Positions 11,312 through 24,279 of a stretch of DNA of 64,000 bases are shown here, piece after piece. The notes under the pieces were generated by a model that had not been told where the DNA came from, searched no databases, and was given only the letters and a program-made list of their open reading frames with translations. The translations under genes were made by a program, and so were the position numbers. Source of the stretch: Pomacea canaliculata (lineage: Eukaryota > Mollusca > Gastropoda > Architaenioglossa > Ampullariidae); contig NC_037601.1 in the NCBI RefSeq assembly GCF_003073045.1, positions 11,953,807-12,017,806 of the forward strand. The letters are read 5' to 3'. Within the stretch, counting starts at the first letter, position 1, and each line of letters begins with the position of its first letter.

Positions 11312-14300
11312 TCAGTGGGTCTTAGTGGCCCATTTGAGGTCATCAGAGCGAGGCTTGCTGCCAGTGACTGCCTCAATCACAGCCTCTAGACGAGACCAGA
11401 AGCCAATGCACTCTAAAGGGTAGTTTAACCAACCAGTTGTGATGCAATAATAGGTCTCATGAGGGGCTACATGGTGGATACGGTGGTGTTTGCGAGGCAA
11501 AATGACATGACAGTCCTGCAGTAATGTAATATACCAAGGCAGTCCAAAGTAGGTGTGTGACCACTTGTGGCACTAGACACAAGAGGATACAAGAAAACAG
11601 ATGTACATGTGGCAATTATATAATTGAAATACTTTTTTAATCTGGAATTTTTCTCATCAAAAAATGCTGTTCTTTAATAGCTCTACAGCTGAATTAACTT
11701 ATGTGCTTCTTACTCCAATGTCAAGAAAATGATTTTTTATAATTTAATCTTATGCTACACATAAAAAAGTTAATTAATAATAATGGTGACTAACTAACTG
11801 AAAATAACACTTGTCTTTCTGGACAGCAAAATTCACTAACCTGATTCGTTACACTGACAAAGATAGCCAGAAGGAAGACAAAGCACTGCCAGTTGTATTC
11901 AGCTTGAATCTGTTGTGGTGTCAGGGTGACAAAGTGGTATGCCATGTTTGCCAGGAAGGGTATAGTGACAGCAAAATTGTCTCCATTAGTCTCCACAAAG
12001 TCATGCCGTGTGATGGCAGTAGGGTCTATATGATGTTCTCGGAAAGGACGAATAAAGGCCTGCCAAAAAATAAAAAGTCAACAGGACTGGTGCACAAAAA
12101 CAGACTGAATGATTCCTAACTTACAGATGTAGTTGATGATATTGAATTAGGGAACCAAGTCTCTTGCTTGCTTTTATTAAAGTAAAGTAGCATTACTGCA
12201 CCTGAGAATGCACCATTGTGTGATACCATAATTTCAAGATACAAGTTCATTTTCTGTTAAAGATCAGAAAACTGTAGTGTCCATAAAAGGCTTTAAGAGA
12301 AAGAATTAAAGAACCAGAACTGATCACTCTATTCTAGCTCAGATGAAATGGTACAAAATTCAAACAGCTAAATCATGACTGTATCAGTACCCTTTGTTCA
12401 CCACACATGGCCTTAACATTCCAGGATTACTTTCGCTTTTGCTATAAAGTAATAGAAATATAATAATATAAATAAAAATAATAGTAACAGAAAAGCGTAA
12501 CATTGCAGCAGCTCACCAATAATTAGTCCTCACCTGGCACCCAGTTCTCAAAAGTGGCTCCTTGAAGCTGTTTGCATGTAACAGCAGCCACACCCAGGCT
12601 GACAAAACCTAATGAGGGTCACCATCAGGTCTAAAACTTTTGGGCTTGTCTACCCCTACACATGCGTACTGGTTCTAGTGCAACAGGCGGATGAAACACA
12701 GAAAGGTTTAACAGATATGATGGTAGTTCGAGTAGACATTGTGGAATGCTGACACTGTGAGGTCCTGGACATTGTTTGCTTATTCTTTGATTTGGGGCAG
12801 TTAAGATGTTAGAGAACATCCTGGGTGATTGGGCCTTTTCAGGAAAGTGCTGCTTGCCTGTGCATGAGGGAGAGGGTTAGAAAATATAGCCCAAACACTG
12901 CTTGCCCCTCAATCTCTGGCCAGTATGCAATGGCTGGCATATCATTCCCACATGTGGTCACTCAATTATGAACAAAAAAAACCCAACCCATAAATGAAAC
13001 TCATCTGTGGAGCATGCAATGTCTATATTCTGCCTTAACACCAGAATTAGCAGGGTGTACTTGAGAGGCACAGTATGGGGAAAATAAACAGCAATGAATT
13101 GCTACTTCTTAGCAAGTATGCAGAAACATGGCCTGTGCATGACTAACAAATATAAAACCACCCTAAAACTTTACACCGGCACATGATTGATTTTGTGGTC
13201 ATACACCAATGCCATCTGGCAGATGTAAGGATCACTCATATAATGCAAGGAGCAGAATGCTGGACAGATTGCAGACTAATCAGTCTTCAATTTGTATATC
13301 CTCACTAGAACTGCAGGACGCCAAAATTTGTGAGGGTGCGTAGAAAATGTATTTTCAACTTTTAGCGGAGTTTGTTTAGAGTTTAGACCACCAACAGTGC
13401 TCTGGTCAAGTTGCCTCTGCCCCAGCTAATGACCTGACAGGATAGTCAAGGCGGGACCCATAAATCTGACCAGTGACGCGGGGTAGAATAATTTAGTACC
13501 TGTGAACTTCCCCACATGTAGGAAAAGGTGACTCATCCTCTGACTACAGTGAATCATTACTTTCCGAATCTGCATGCTTGCGAACGGAGGTCCATCTCGT
13601 GGAGACGTTAAGTTATAAAAAGCAAAACTTGGGGAGATCAAGGTGGATGTGAGTATAGCTTCCCAAAGGAAGGTGGATTAAATATATACATGTACGAACT
13701 GGAAGTTTATGTATGCAATGAATGATATTTGTGACCTGTGAATGATACACGCGGACTGGATTATAATTGTGAACTGTGAATGTTGTGTGAGGTGGGCGAC
13801 ACCGGAGTAAGCTAAGTAACCAAGTAACTATAGCTTGCCACATTTTGTTGAGATAACTGATGTTTATGTATATATGATTTATGTCTTCTTTTACTTAATT
13901 ATATTTTCTTTTTTATATATATCTACTTTCTTGATGGTGTGAATGCACGTGTGTGCTGTAACAAAGTAATTGAGTGTTGTAATTAGGTGTGGTCGAATGC
14001 TGGTCAGATTGATTATCCATTGCGCGACAGGAAAAACCAATCCTTTACAACGGGACAGCCGGCCAACCTTTACAGGGTGTCATTGGAACTTTGACACAGC
14101 AAAACTGATGAATCTATCTTGTCTCCTTTGCTTTCAAAAGGCATTAGAGAGGACATTTCCCAAAGACATGTCCCTCATGGTATCCAATTCAGACAAAAGG
14201 ACAGTGTTCACAAATGCAGTCACAGCTATTGCCAAGGAGGATGGCTAGTTGTTAGAGTTTTATGTTGTGCCAGTAACTAAGGCAAGAGATAATTATATTA

Positions 14301-17300
14301 CATTGAAAGAATGAAAAAGAAGACCTCCAAAGTGATACAATAACAACAGAACTAACAATATAAACCAAAAAAAAAATAAAAAAATAAAAATACATAAAAG
14401 CAATGTGTTAAAAAAAGTGTGTTGTGATCTATCTTTAAACCAGAGGCTGTAAATAAAAATTAAAAATCTTGAAACTGGTGGTAAAATCCTATCCATCTTT
14501 TAAAAGGAAAAAATAGCTGCCAGTGGAGTGGACTTGAGCAAGAAAAACAAAGAGTGAGCTGTAGAAACCTGCTGGTTGACAATTTGGATGCCTGGACAAG
14601 TGATTCTTCTTCTTCTTACTATTCTCCCCTAGTGGAGCAAAGGGCTGCAACTACACCATGCCATCGGATCTGATTCTGGGCCTCTCTTTCCAGCTGGGAC
14701 CATGTCATGTCAGCTACCTCTACCTCACTGTGGACCGTTTTCCTCCATGTCTGTCTGGAGCCTTCCCTGTGCCTCCCCAGAGCTTGTCTTGTTAAAGGAC
14801 AAGTGATTATAACATGTAAAATAGTAAAGTGTCCCTGACACCAGGGACAAACTGGTGGAATTTCACCTTATAAAAAGCAGGAATGCATGGCATAAAAGGG
14901 TCCCATCCTAAGTCTACTAAGTACTACCTTCTTCCACCATGGCCTGGAGGTGGGCATTCAGAAAGACAGGAAGGATGCATTGCCAAGGAGTAGCTAGGAG
15001 CCAAATGCCAGACATATGCTGACTGGTTTGATGAAAATTACTTCTACTTGAAATCTGATGGGATGCACAAACAAAAAAAAAAAAAAAAAAAGAAAGAGAA
15101 TAAGTCACAAAATGATCTACTGCCCACGTCAGAGGACAAAGAACACATTCAAAAACCTGCAGGCAAAGGTGCAAAAGAAGAAGAGAGAAATGCAGGACTG
15201 GCACCAAGCTGATACCAAGAACACAAGGCAGCTCTTCAATCCCCTAAAGCACGTCTATGATCCATCCAACCAAACATCTACCCACATGCAAAACCTTCAC
15301 TACATTCATGGTATTTGATGGCAAAACAATAACCTTGGAAGTTTTGGAGACAAATCCAAATGAGTTACACAAATCCTTCTCGTCTTTGTACATGAAGGAT
15401 AACCAACAACTGAGATAATCAATATACTGTTTATAGTCTCTATAGCTATCATTTCGTCACTATCAGATGATCAAAAGGGGTCAGAATTATGTATTAATTA
15501 CTCTAGGTGCAGTTACTTACATTTTGTTATACATCAACCAGGAAAGAGTACAGTGAAGTTTCCAGCATCAGGGTATAAAAATGATTCATGCACTCTGACA
15601 GACAAGGGGGTAAAACTAAAAAGAAAAAAAAATAGTGGGAAGGAAAATAAACAAGTATGAAATGACAGAACAGAAGAAACCATTTTAAAAAATGCTCATG
15701 GAACGAAATATGCAATGTAGGTTAAATTGCACAAAAAAATTCTAACCTTTCCTACTATGGGAAGCTCCACACTACCCCAAGTATCAGCAGCCCAGTGAAC
15801 CACACCACTGCAAAAGTCAGCTGTGATGATGCCCAGACCTGGTGCAGAAGGGGAAAAAATACTGGTGAAGGTAACAAGCAAGTGCTGATGGATAGAGTTT
15901 GTGCAAAAAAGACCTTATTAACTTGAAACCATGCGCAAATCTGTTTTTATATTTGGTGGCAAACAATAAAATTTAATAAATAATATTTTGAGTGCTATAC
16001 AACCTAAAACCTGATAGGTGAGATAAATACTGCTGAGCAATAAATGCTACAATGTCTTATTGGGTTCCCCATATGCAATTATAATTTTTGAAGTGGCAGA
16101 ACAACCAACCAAATTAAAGGATTAAAAATAAACTTTTGTGTGCATATGAGCCAATATAATAAAATAATACAATATAACAGTGCGTATATAAAAACAAATT
16201 AAAAAGAACTTGCACTATAGAAGCAGAAAAAATTAATCTTGACTAAAATACCTGCACAAATAATGATGTAGTGAAGGTTGGATGGGTCAAAATGCCAGCA
16301 TAACTGCCCTAGGTTAAATACCATCAATCCAAGGCTGATAACAAGGCACACAATTTCTTGAATTCTTTTCCCTGAAATTACCAGGAAAAACACAGGCTTC
16401 TTCGTTAAAGTGAAAAAACACAATATTTCTCTATATAAGTGAATTATTTTGTAGATATATATTATATGCCCTGACTCAGTAAGCCACCAACAATTCACCA
16501 TTTATTGATCTATGATAATTTTACTTTTACTAACTGATATATTAGTATATACAAATGTGTAAAAATCCGTTTAATGACAACATTAACTGCTTTCTTTTCT
16601 TTTAGCAGTGTGTTTTGAGAGTATTATTTATATCAGTTTCTTTGCAAACAACAGAATGAGCTTTGTTATTTTTTTGTCACTTCTTTTACTTGTCTATCAG
16701 TAGTAGATTTAAATGCATGATAATGATGAATAATTGAATGTGTGTGTGTTAAATTATCTCCATTATGAGTCGTAAATTACATGTGATTTGGAAATAATCA
16801 AGACACCTCTAATAAGTCCGGAAATAGGGATGTGAAGGGGTGGTAGCAAAAAAGCAAGTGACATCCCTTTGTTGCCTTGAGGAGGCCAGCACTCTGTGTT
16901 TTTCTGCATTCATAAGTTTTTATTTCTATGCCATTTTTTGATATGTGCTTCTTGCTGGGATCCTTGTCGTTGTGCTGGATGGCTTTCTTTATGTGGGACA
17001 ATTTATTTGGTGATCTATGGCTTTCAGCTTTCCCATTGATGGCCTGTCTCATCTAACTCTTTTTCTTGTTTGTTCAAGTTGTCAGTAAAATGGACCTTTA
17101 ACCTGTGCCAGTCACGTGTTTTGGTATTTCATTTTAATGCAATGTAGTCTGTTAATTCTCTTATCCTGGTGACCTCAGGTGTGATTTAAAGATAAGAATT
17201 TCTCAAATATTGATTAATTTATTTTTTCTTTCATTACAACTGAAATAATAGATTGCACGAGTGGCAGATCTCATCTAACTAAATATCTTGGAATATTAAC

Positions 17301-18167
17301 AAAGTGACATCTGGCTAAACAACAAATCTTGACTTCCATTAACCTCTCTCTTCACAGAGTGATCCACAGGATTGTGTGGGAGGATTGGGATTTTGTGCAA
17401 AGTGCGAAGAACATTAGAAATATGTACCATTAAAATCCTTTATTAGTATCTATTAAACTATAGATTCTAAAAAAGAAAAAGAATTGCTGAATCAGTTTTA
17501 CATAAAAATTAATAAAAGAGTAACTCTCTCCCTACAACTTTATTACTCTTCGATCCTCGGAGTAAAACATAACGGATCAAATCAGGTCGTTTATTTTATA
17601 TGCTAAGCTAGTGTGCTATGGAACTTGGAAGAGGATCTGAAAACATGTTTGCAAAACGTGATTTATCAAAACTAAACAATGGAAGACATTATACATTATA
17701 CATAAATGATTACATTTTACATTTTTATTAAGCAAAAGGCATAAGCTAATAACAGGCTGTATCCAGTCAGCAACTAAACAAACATCAGTATCTTGGTAAA
17801 CATCGTGGACCAAACCAAGGAAATGCTTCATTAAAACGAAATCGATTTTCTTGATGTAAAACGCATTTCAGATAATCATTTAAAAGATTTATATTCCCTT
17901 AGCGTATATTTTAACCGTCGTAATTAAAATCTATACCATTTTATCTCAGATACGATATTGTATAGAAAGAGTGATTTCTGTAATAACTATCATCACGAAG
18001 ATATCAACTTGCTTACCAAACGTATATTGGCTAGCCAGTTCTTTAGCTCCTGCATGTTGTGGTCCCCATCTTGGTTTACCTTCTCCCTCACTAAACTGAA
18101 TGTTGCTGTTGGGATCATCCTCTGTCATAGAATTGTGTAATATATCAGCTTCTGACTTGACAACCAT
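11312..18167 (-). CDS. PEDS1: Plasmanylethanolamine desaturase PEDS1 (TMEM189), complete
   Basis: Five exons: 18167-18017, 16371-16252, 15838-15747, 12059-11841, 11572-11312 (151+120+92+219+261 = 843 nt, 280 aa; the human protein is about 270 aa). PEDS1 introduces the vinyl-ether double bond that turns plasmanyl- into plasmenyl-ethanolamine (plasmalogen) in the ER membrane. The protein has a hydrophilic N-terminus, membrane segments at about 57-75 and 84-100, then [20 protein letters not shown]. The histidine motifs of the family's di-metal site follow: [19 protein letters not shown], and [16 protein letters not shown] near the end. All junctions keep frame, and the first intron rebuilds TFGKRIQE. 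The start codon gives the only ATG-initiated frame for exon 1. The gene is divergent from GTPBP10, with 591 bp between the two start codons. I do not see the UBE2V1 neighbour that reads through in mammals. Confidence 0.96.
12980..13290 (+). mobile_element. LINE remnant: endonuclease-domain fragment
   Basis: In the large PEDS1 intron the plus strand encodes, in shifting frames, pieces of a non-LTR retrotransposon endonuclease. [20 protein letters not shown] is encoded from about 13070. After stops and a frameshift come [13 protein letters not shown] and CWTDCRLIS, ending near 13288. The last matches the family's WTDHRL catalytic motif with the histidine replaced by cysteine. The copy is dead. 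Confidence 0.65.
14606..14796 (-). mobile_element. 5'-truncated LINE copy with 12-bp target duplication
   Basis: The insert is bracketed by ggacaagtgatt at 14594-14605 and 14797-14808, a target-primed integration signature. On the minus strand it encodes about 50 residues of the ORF2 C-terminus, including [15 protein letters not shown] and [20 protein letters not shown], and ends with a stop at 14621-14619. A (GAA)n-like 3' tail follows. The TW-R and TW-LER-AQ pattern is typical of LINE ORF2 C-termini in invertebrates. It lies inside the PEDS1 intron. Confidence 0.8.
14940..15350 (+). mobile_element. LINE remnant: linker before the reverse transcriptase
   Basis: Plus-strand pieces read [13 protein letters not shown] (about 15020-15060), then after a poly(A) run [20 protein letters not shown] and [12 protein letters not shown]. 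These match the region between endonuclease and reverse transcriptase of the LINE type at 12980-13290. The two may be parts of one old insertion, split by about 1.6 kb that includes the younger 14606-14796 copy. Frameshifts make it non-functional. Confidence 0.55.
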
Positions 18168-18758
18168 TGTTGAGTGTTATCCCGTGCAGCCGGTGGAGAC
18201 CAAACCCTCTCACCTGATGTGCTTACTCTTACTGTGGAAGTCACATTTGATTAGTCAAAAGAGAAGACAAACAAAACATCAGTAGAAATTATACATAATT
18301 AACCATAAATTAAAGAAGAATAATACTATTCGATTTTACAGTATTGTTGCATTGTGGCCAGGAAAATCTTTAATAAATAATTTTGTAGTGCGTTTCTATT
18401 CTCATCGTCCTTGACATCATTTCTAACTCCGCTTTTTGTGGTGTGACTTTCGCTTTTCTTGTTGCATTAGTATTTTAGCAACAAGATCCTGTTGACTGTC
18501 CAAAGCTTCACGCAGTATATATTTTTATCTATATAGAATTATACTTTTAGTTTTAAATTGACTCGGTGTGAGATGTGGTATAAGGCCTAAACCGACGAAA
18601 CGAACGATTGTTGTGTTGTCTATCAAGGTGTTATTCTTGCCTTCATAGCCAAGTTTTCATGTTGCAGTTTGAGTATTACCATCCTTCACGATGCAGAAAT
18701 AGCAAGTGTATGTAACTAACAAAGTCAAAAACCTTATTAGCTATAGCTAAATAGTAGT
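18168..18758. promoter_or_regulatory. Shared divergent promoter region of PEDS1 and GTPBP10
   Basis: The two start codons face away from each other across 591 bp, so both 5' untranslated regions and the core promoters must lie here unless there are upstream exons. I see no TATA box at a convincing distance for either gene. Confidence 0.5.
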
Positions 18759-21700
18759 ATGGCACCAATGTCTTTGTTTTCAATGCAAGTGATAAGACAG
18801 GTTCATAGTGTAAAGCTGTGGCTAAAGATGAAGCCTATGCCAAGACCACCATGGCTGGCAATATACAGAAATTGCAGCTCCATTCACAAGGTCCTCAAAC
18901 CGAAGAAACCCAAAGGACAAACCCACAAGGTATAATCACAGGAGACATAGTTTAGGAGGCAAACATTTAATGATGGATACTTAAGCTCAAGAATCTTGAA
19001 GATTTCCAGCAGATATGTTTCAAACACTTGCTATAGCTACCTCATAAATGTATATGAAGTTTGGATATAATAATTTTTTAAAATTATGTTTTTCTTTAAT
19101 CTATATCGTATATAGAAAAAGCTAAGAATGGTTCCACTACAGAGGTTAAATTTCATTAAAGCAATAAACATTTCTGTATAGTTATTTTATTATGGGTGAT
19201 TATATATAAATTGACATTAGGAAAACAAAAATTAACTTTACATTTTTGTAACAGCATAATAAATGCTAGATTTTCTGTTACCTAGTTAGCAACGTTGAGC
19301 TTAATTAAATTAACCTTTGAGTGTCATTCCTGTCTTATAAAGAGAATAGTTGCTTGCATGCCCCTTCTGTTCATTTTGTGCAGATATGGAAAGAAAAGTG
19401 TTGTAGAAAAAGAAAGCACACTCTAACTAGTTTTGTCTATTTAGGTGATTTGTACTTTTTCTTTATGAGATCTTAACTCTTCCAATAGTGTAACTGCAGC
19501 TAAAATCTTTTGTTATACTGCACTTTAAAGTAGTAGAACATTTGAAGTTAAAAACATTTTCTGACTTGCAGGTTAAGCATTTTGTGGACTATAAGAATGT
19601 GGTGGTTAAAGCAGGCTCTGGTGGTGATGGCTGCATGTCATTTGCACGAGAACCTTGCAAAGAATGGGCTGGACCAGATGGTGGTGACGGTGGAAATGGT
19701 GGACATGTTATATTTCAAGGTACACAAGTACTAGCTAATTCTTTTATCTTATAATATGCATTTCTAGGTTACCTAATTTGTTCTTTTTTGAATCATCTTA
19801 GTTGTTGATAATACATTTCAGGCACTTTATACATGGCATTTTGATAGTGATCACCCTAATGAGGCAGAATCTACTTTTTGTTGTAATAATAGATTATAAT
19901 GACTGCATTTGTATACCTTTGAACATTAATATTTATTGAAAAGTTATATGCATTGATATTGCTATTGGTTTATCACTTTTTAAATGAATTACCTTCTCTG
20001 CATTTTTTATGTGAGTGAAATGTTTATCAAAGTTTGAGGCTGACTCTTTGAAGCCTTTCTTTTTGTCAGAGGGAGAGGTCACTCATAAATATGAATTTAC
20101 ACTTTGTAGAAAAATCTCATGCATGGCATTGCTATGATAAAGAATCATCAGAAAACTCAGAAAAGAGTGCTTTATTTCTTGGGGAAAAGAATATTTGTTC
20201 AGAATCTGCATCGTGTATAAATGATTTTTAAATATGCTAGGCCTGTGGCATATTTTCATCCATTCTTAATGTGGTATAATGACTGATAAATTACATTGGG
20301 TGTATGCATCTTCTTCTTTGATTAGCCAGTACAAACTGCAAATCCCTTGCTCACTTCAAGTCAGTGATCAACGGTGAGAATGGAATTAAAGGAGGGCCCA
20401 AATGCTGTCATGGCAGAAATGCAGAGCACACATATTTGGAGGTAAGGTTTACTTCTGTTGATGTTTTGTGATATTTTTTTTGTGTTTCTTACCCATAATT
20501 TTTGTGAAGCATTCTGAAACCTTTCATATTCATTCAGTCATTATCATAAAGGTCGGGTAAAAAGGTAAACAACCTTGTCTTAAAGTTTAAGTTCAGTGGA
20601 TGCCATCAAACTTAATAAAATAGTCAGGTGAGATCAGCTTGAGGAAGCTTTACCTCTAAGAGTGCATGTGTTCATGAACCTCTTTGTCTAATAGGTACTG
20701 CATAAGCTACCATACTTTGATGGTTAACTTGAAAAGAATCAAATAAATATCCATCTTTTCAATTCATATCTTGTGCATGATGAAAAAGAATATTGCATTT
20801 TAAATTTGGTCAATATTATTCAAATTTTCCCATTATTTCTTGCATTTTTGCTCTGTTGTATAAATTTGTTTTAATAAGGCATGCTCTGCAGGTTCCTATA
20901 GGCACCATTGTGAAAACAGACTCTGGAACTATTATTGGTGACCTTGAAAAACAGGGTCAGATCTGCATTGTGGCACGTGGTGGTGCTGGAGGGAAAGGCA
21001 ACCATTTCTTTTTGTCAAATGAGGAACGTGCACCAACAAAAGCAGAGGAGGGTGCACAAGGTCAGCTCCTGAGGTTAAAGATCGAGCTTCGCACTATGGC
21101 ACATGCTGGTTTGGTGAGTCCTGTTACTTGTAGCAATTTATTTTTGAAACTTTACACATACATTCTTTGGGACCCATTAATTTTTCTTTCCATTTTCACC
21201 TTGTCATAAAATTAATACCATCTAATTATATCTAGCTTCAGCAGTCACAAGACAGGAAGGTTGGTGTTGCCCATTGTAATTTTCTTTGCTGCAAAGCCTT
21301 CTCTTTGTCAGAGCTTTAAAACCTAGGCACGTGTAATTTAAAAACCATTGTTACTTTGATGGAAACAACAGCATAAATGAAATATGAAATTTATAAAAGG
21401 AAAGTGGCAGAAGACCTTATGGCCATTAACTGGTTTTTTTTTTTAAAGATTGGGTTTCCAAATGCTGGTAAATCCACTTTGCTTCGAGCTATCTCAAGAG
21501 CACGTCCAAAGGTTGCAGCATATCCATTCACCACTCTCAATCCACATGTTGGCATTGTTGAGTATGATGATTATGAACAAGTTTCTGGTAAGTTTAATAA
21601 CAGTCGTTAGAGATGAGTGTTTCACTATTTCTAAGTTTCTGTCAGTTTCACAATTGTATCAAAGTTTTCCGTAATTTCATTTTCAGTTTTTTCTAATTCT

Positions 21701-22509
21701 AATTTTTTAGGAATAATAGGAGTAAAGATAATACACTCATAGCTCTGGTCCACTGATCTGCATTCACATTGTAGCCATAGGGCTATGATTTAGGTAACTA
21801 GAAAAAAAAAAATCGAACTGTTCAGTTTTTTAGGATTGAGTCATAGGTTTATGTTTTGGAGAGTAAATTTTATTAATTTTTTTTAACAATAATAACCATG
21901 CTAAAACACTTAATATTTATTTTGAAACCGAAAAAAATCATTTCTGTTTTAAAATCTCTTTTGCTCTTCTGAGCATAGTTTGTTATAAGGTTACTTTTGT
22001 AGCTTTAGGACAGTTGTCTTAAATGACATATAGAAAAACAATTTTTTTTAATGGATTTAACAGGCAGAATGAAGATAAAAAATTACTGTGTACATTTTAA
22101 GTTTGATTAAGAAATGTTTACTTCTTGCTGTTCAGTTGCTGACATTCCTGGACTGATCAAAGGTGCTCACATGAACTATGGTCTAGGTATCTCTTTTCTT
22201 CGGCACATTCAGCGGTGTGCCTGCCTACTGTATGTTCTTGACCTGGCTGCAGAAGAGCCTTGGGTACAACTGGAAGATCTAAAATTTGAACTTGAGCAGT
22301 ATGAGACTGGCCTGTCTGAAAGGCCTCATGTTATTGTTGGCAACAAAGCTGACTTACCTGGAGCAGAAGAAAAGGTGATGGAATTACGTAAAAATGTTCA
22401 GCTGCCTGTGATCGCTATTTCTGCTAAATACCGAAGGGGCATGGAGCCATTGTTGGACTACTTGTACATGATGTATAATCAACATGTGAAGAAAAGTATT
22501 TCACATTAA
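18759..22509 (+). CDS. GTPBP10: GTPBP10, mitochondrial Obg-family GTPase, complete
   Basis: Six exons: 18759-18929, 19572-19719, 20326-20441, 20892-21113, 21449-21587, 22136-22509 (1170 nt, 389 aa; human GTPBP10 is 387 aa). Obg-type GTPases act in late assembly of the large ribosomal subunit; GTPBP10 does so in mitochondria. The first about 57 residues are basic with R/K and few acidic residues, fitting a mitochondrial targeting leader. The glycine-rich Obg fold follows ([32 protein letters not shown]). The G domain has G1 GFPNAGKST (221-229), G2 in [10 protein letters not shown]3 DIPG (268-271), G4 NKAD (335-338) and G5 SAK (361-363). All motifs are intact. It is convergent with IRF-A downstream. 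Confidence 0.97.
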
Positions 22510-24279
22510 AGATATTTGATGTTTTCTTCAGCATTTTGCATGAAACATGTGATGTTATGAATTGGTCACCCAATGTGCTTCTTGTAAGAAAAAAAAAATA
22601 TATATGTATGCAGGAAACTTTTATTTTCACAAATAATCAAACATATTTTTATGTTTCATGGGTTCCCAAGTCCATGATAGTTAAAAGATCAAATAAGGGA
22701 TTTTTAGTATCTATCATAATATTTACATGAATAACACAATTACACAGTAACCAGCATAACACCTTCACATATACAATCACATAATGCTATAAAATGTTGA
22801 GACGTGTGTAACTAAAACAGTGGAGTAGAGATTCAACCTATCACGAAGACAGCTTTGCCCCAGTTTAATCCAAGAAGGGGTAGTCATTGGTAAGGAAAAC
22901 ATTTTTAAAAAAAATCCTTGGGACAAGCAAAGCAATGTAATAGTCCTTACTTCACTACTCAGGCTTGTGGCAGTTACACCATTCGTTCAACATAAGACAA
23001 ACGATCTGTCAGTGGGTTTTCTTTTAAGATACAACAATTAACAAATAAATTAACTCTTTCCCACCCAATTAAAGGGTAGGCCACCAATGATGATTATTAC
23101 TATCTTTAAATAATCCCATACAAACATAACTTGTATATATTCATTTAGGCTTGAAATTTCACCAAAGATAAATATGGCCTTTAATGTCACTCTTGGCACA
23201 GGGTAATTGTCTCCCACTCACAATCAGTATTGTGGGATTTCACTGCTCACTTGCATATATCTGCATCTATTCTGGGTATGAGAGTTAAGTATAAATAATC
23301 CATTTTGAAGTCGCAGCACAACACGTATATGGACTGTAATTAGAAAGGTCACATCACAATGACAGCCAGCGTGTGGAGGGGTATCGTACAAGAATGGTGC
23401 ACACACCACATTAAAAAAAATATATATATATTGTAAAGGTAACAATACATTCACATAACTAAATCTGAATTCCATTATTATTGCAATGTGAGATCCACAT
23501 TCTGTTGCTTACATAACTGCACGGTGAAACACCATAATACTTTTGATACTGATGACATGTATTTTAAACTGATGCATTTAAACCTGTGTATATCTATATG
23601 AAATTAAACCCCCCACTTTAAAATCACACAGATGTAGGCTTTGAATTAAAGCCTAAAAAGCACACCTGTAAAGAATAAATGTAAACTCTTTTTAAGCACC
23701 TGATAATTTTTTCACAACTTCCCTATCATTACGTACGTGTAAGTACGTCACAGAAAAATAAACTAAAAATGCAATGCATGTATCACAGTTTGTGATAACA
23801 ATAGATGGAAGTGGTAAAACTTCATATGAAAATTGTAAAATAACACAGTCCAGATTGACAAATCGAAAAATTAAGAATGCTATTATTTCTTAAATTTGTA
23901 ATTCAGAAATATACTCTGCATGTATTTTTGAAAAATATGATGAAATAGTTCCAGCATCTTTTCTCTGCTTTAAAACATCAAAAATAAAATGAAACATGCA
24001 CTATTACTTCTCAAACTGACCCATTTTTACTATAGACCTCAGAATCATGGCTTGGAATATAAGGAACAAAACAAAAACCCTTTAAAGCAAAAATACTTCA
24101 TTCTGCAGTTAGGAATCAGTATATAGGGAAATATATAACACATAGTGCACAACAGTCGCCAGTCTCATATAATTTTTTCAGATGAAACAATGCAGTCAAA
24201 ATGTGCCTGAAGAACTTTGAAATTTCCTTTGAAAATAAAGTTATGATGCAGGAAGAACCTTCACATTGCTCACTTCTTT
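22510..24279. other. Convergent 3' region between GTPBP10 and IRF-A
   Basis: Two genes end here from opposite sides, 1.77 kb apart. The stretch is AT-rich, with a short TA run near 23420. It should contain both 3' untranslated regions. Reading the complement, AATAAA occurs at about 22620, which would give IRF-A a long 3' end overlapping that of GTPBP10; this is not proven. Confidence 0.4.

Noticed and set aside
16798..17052. Minus-strand frame [20 protein letters not shown]... in a PEDS1 intron
   Set aside because: Lysine-rich and repeat-like, possibly a transposon remnant, but I could not assign it to any family or find element ends.
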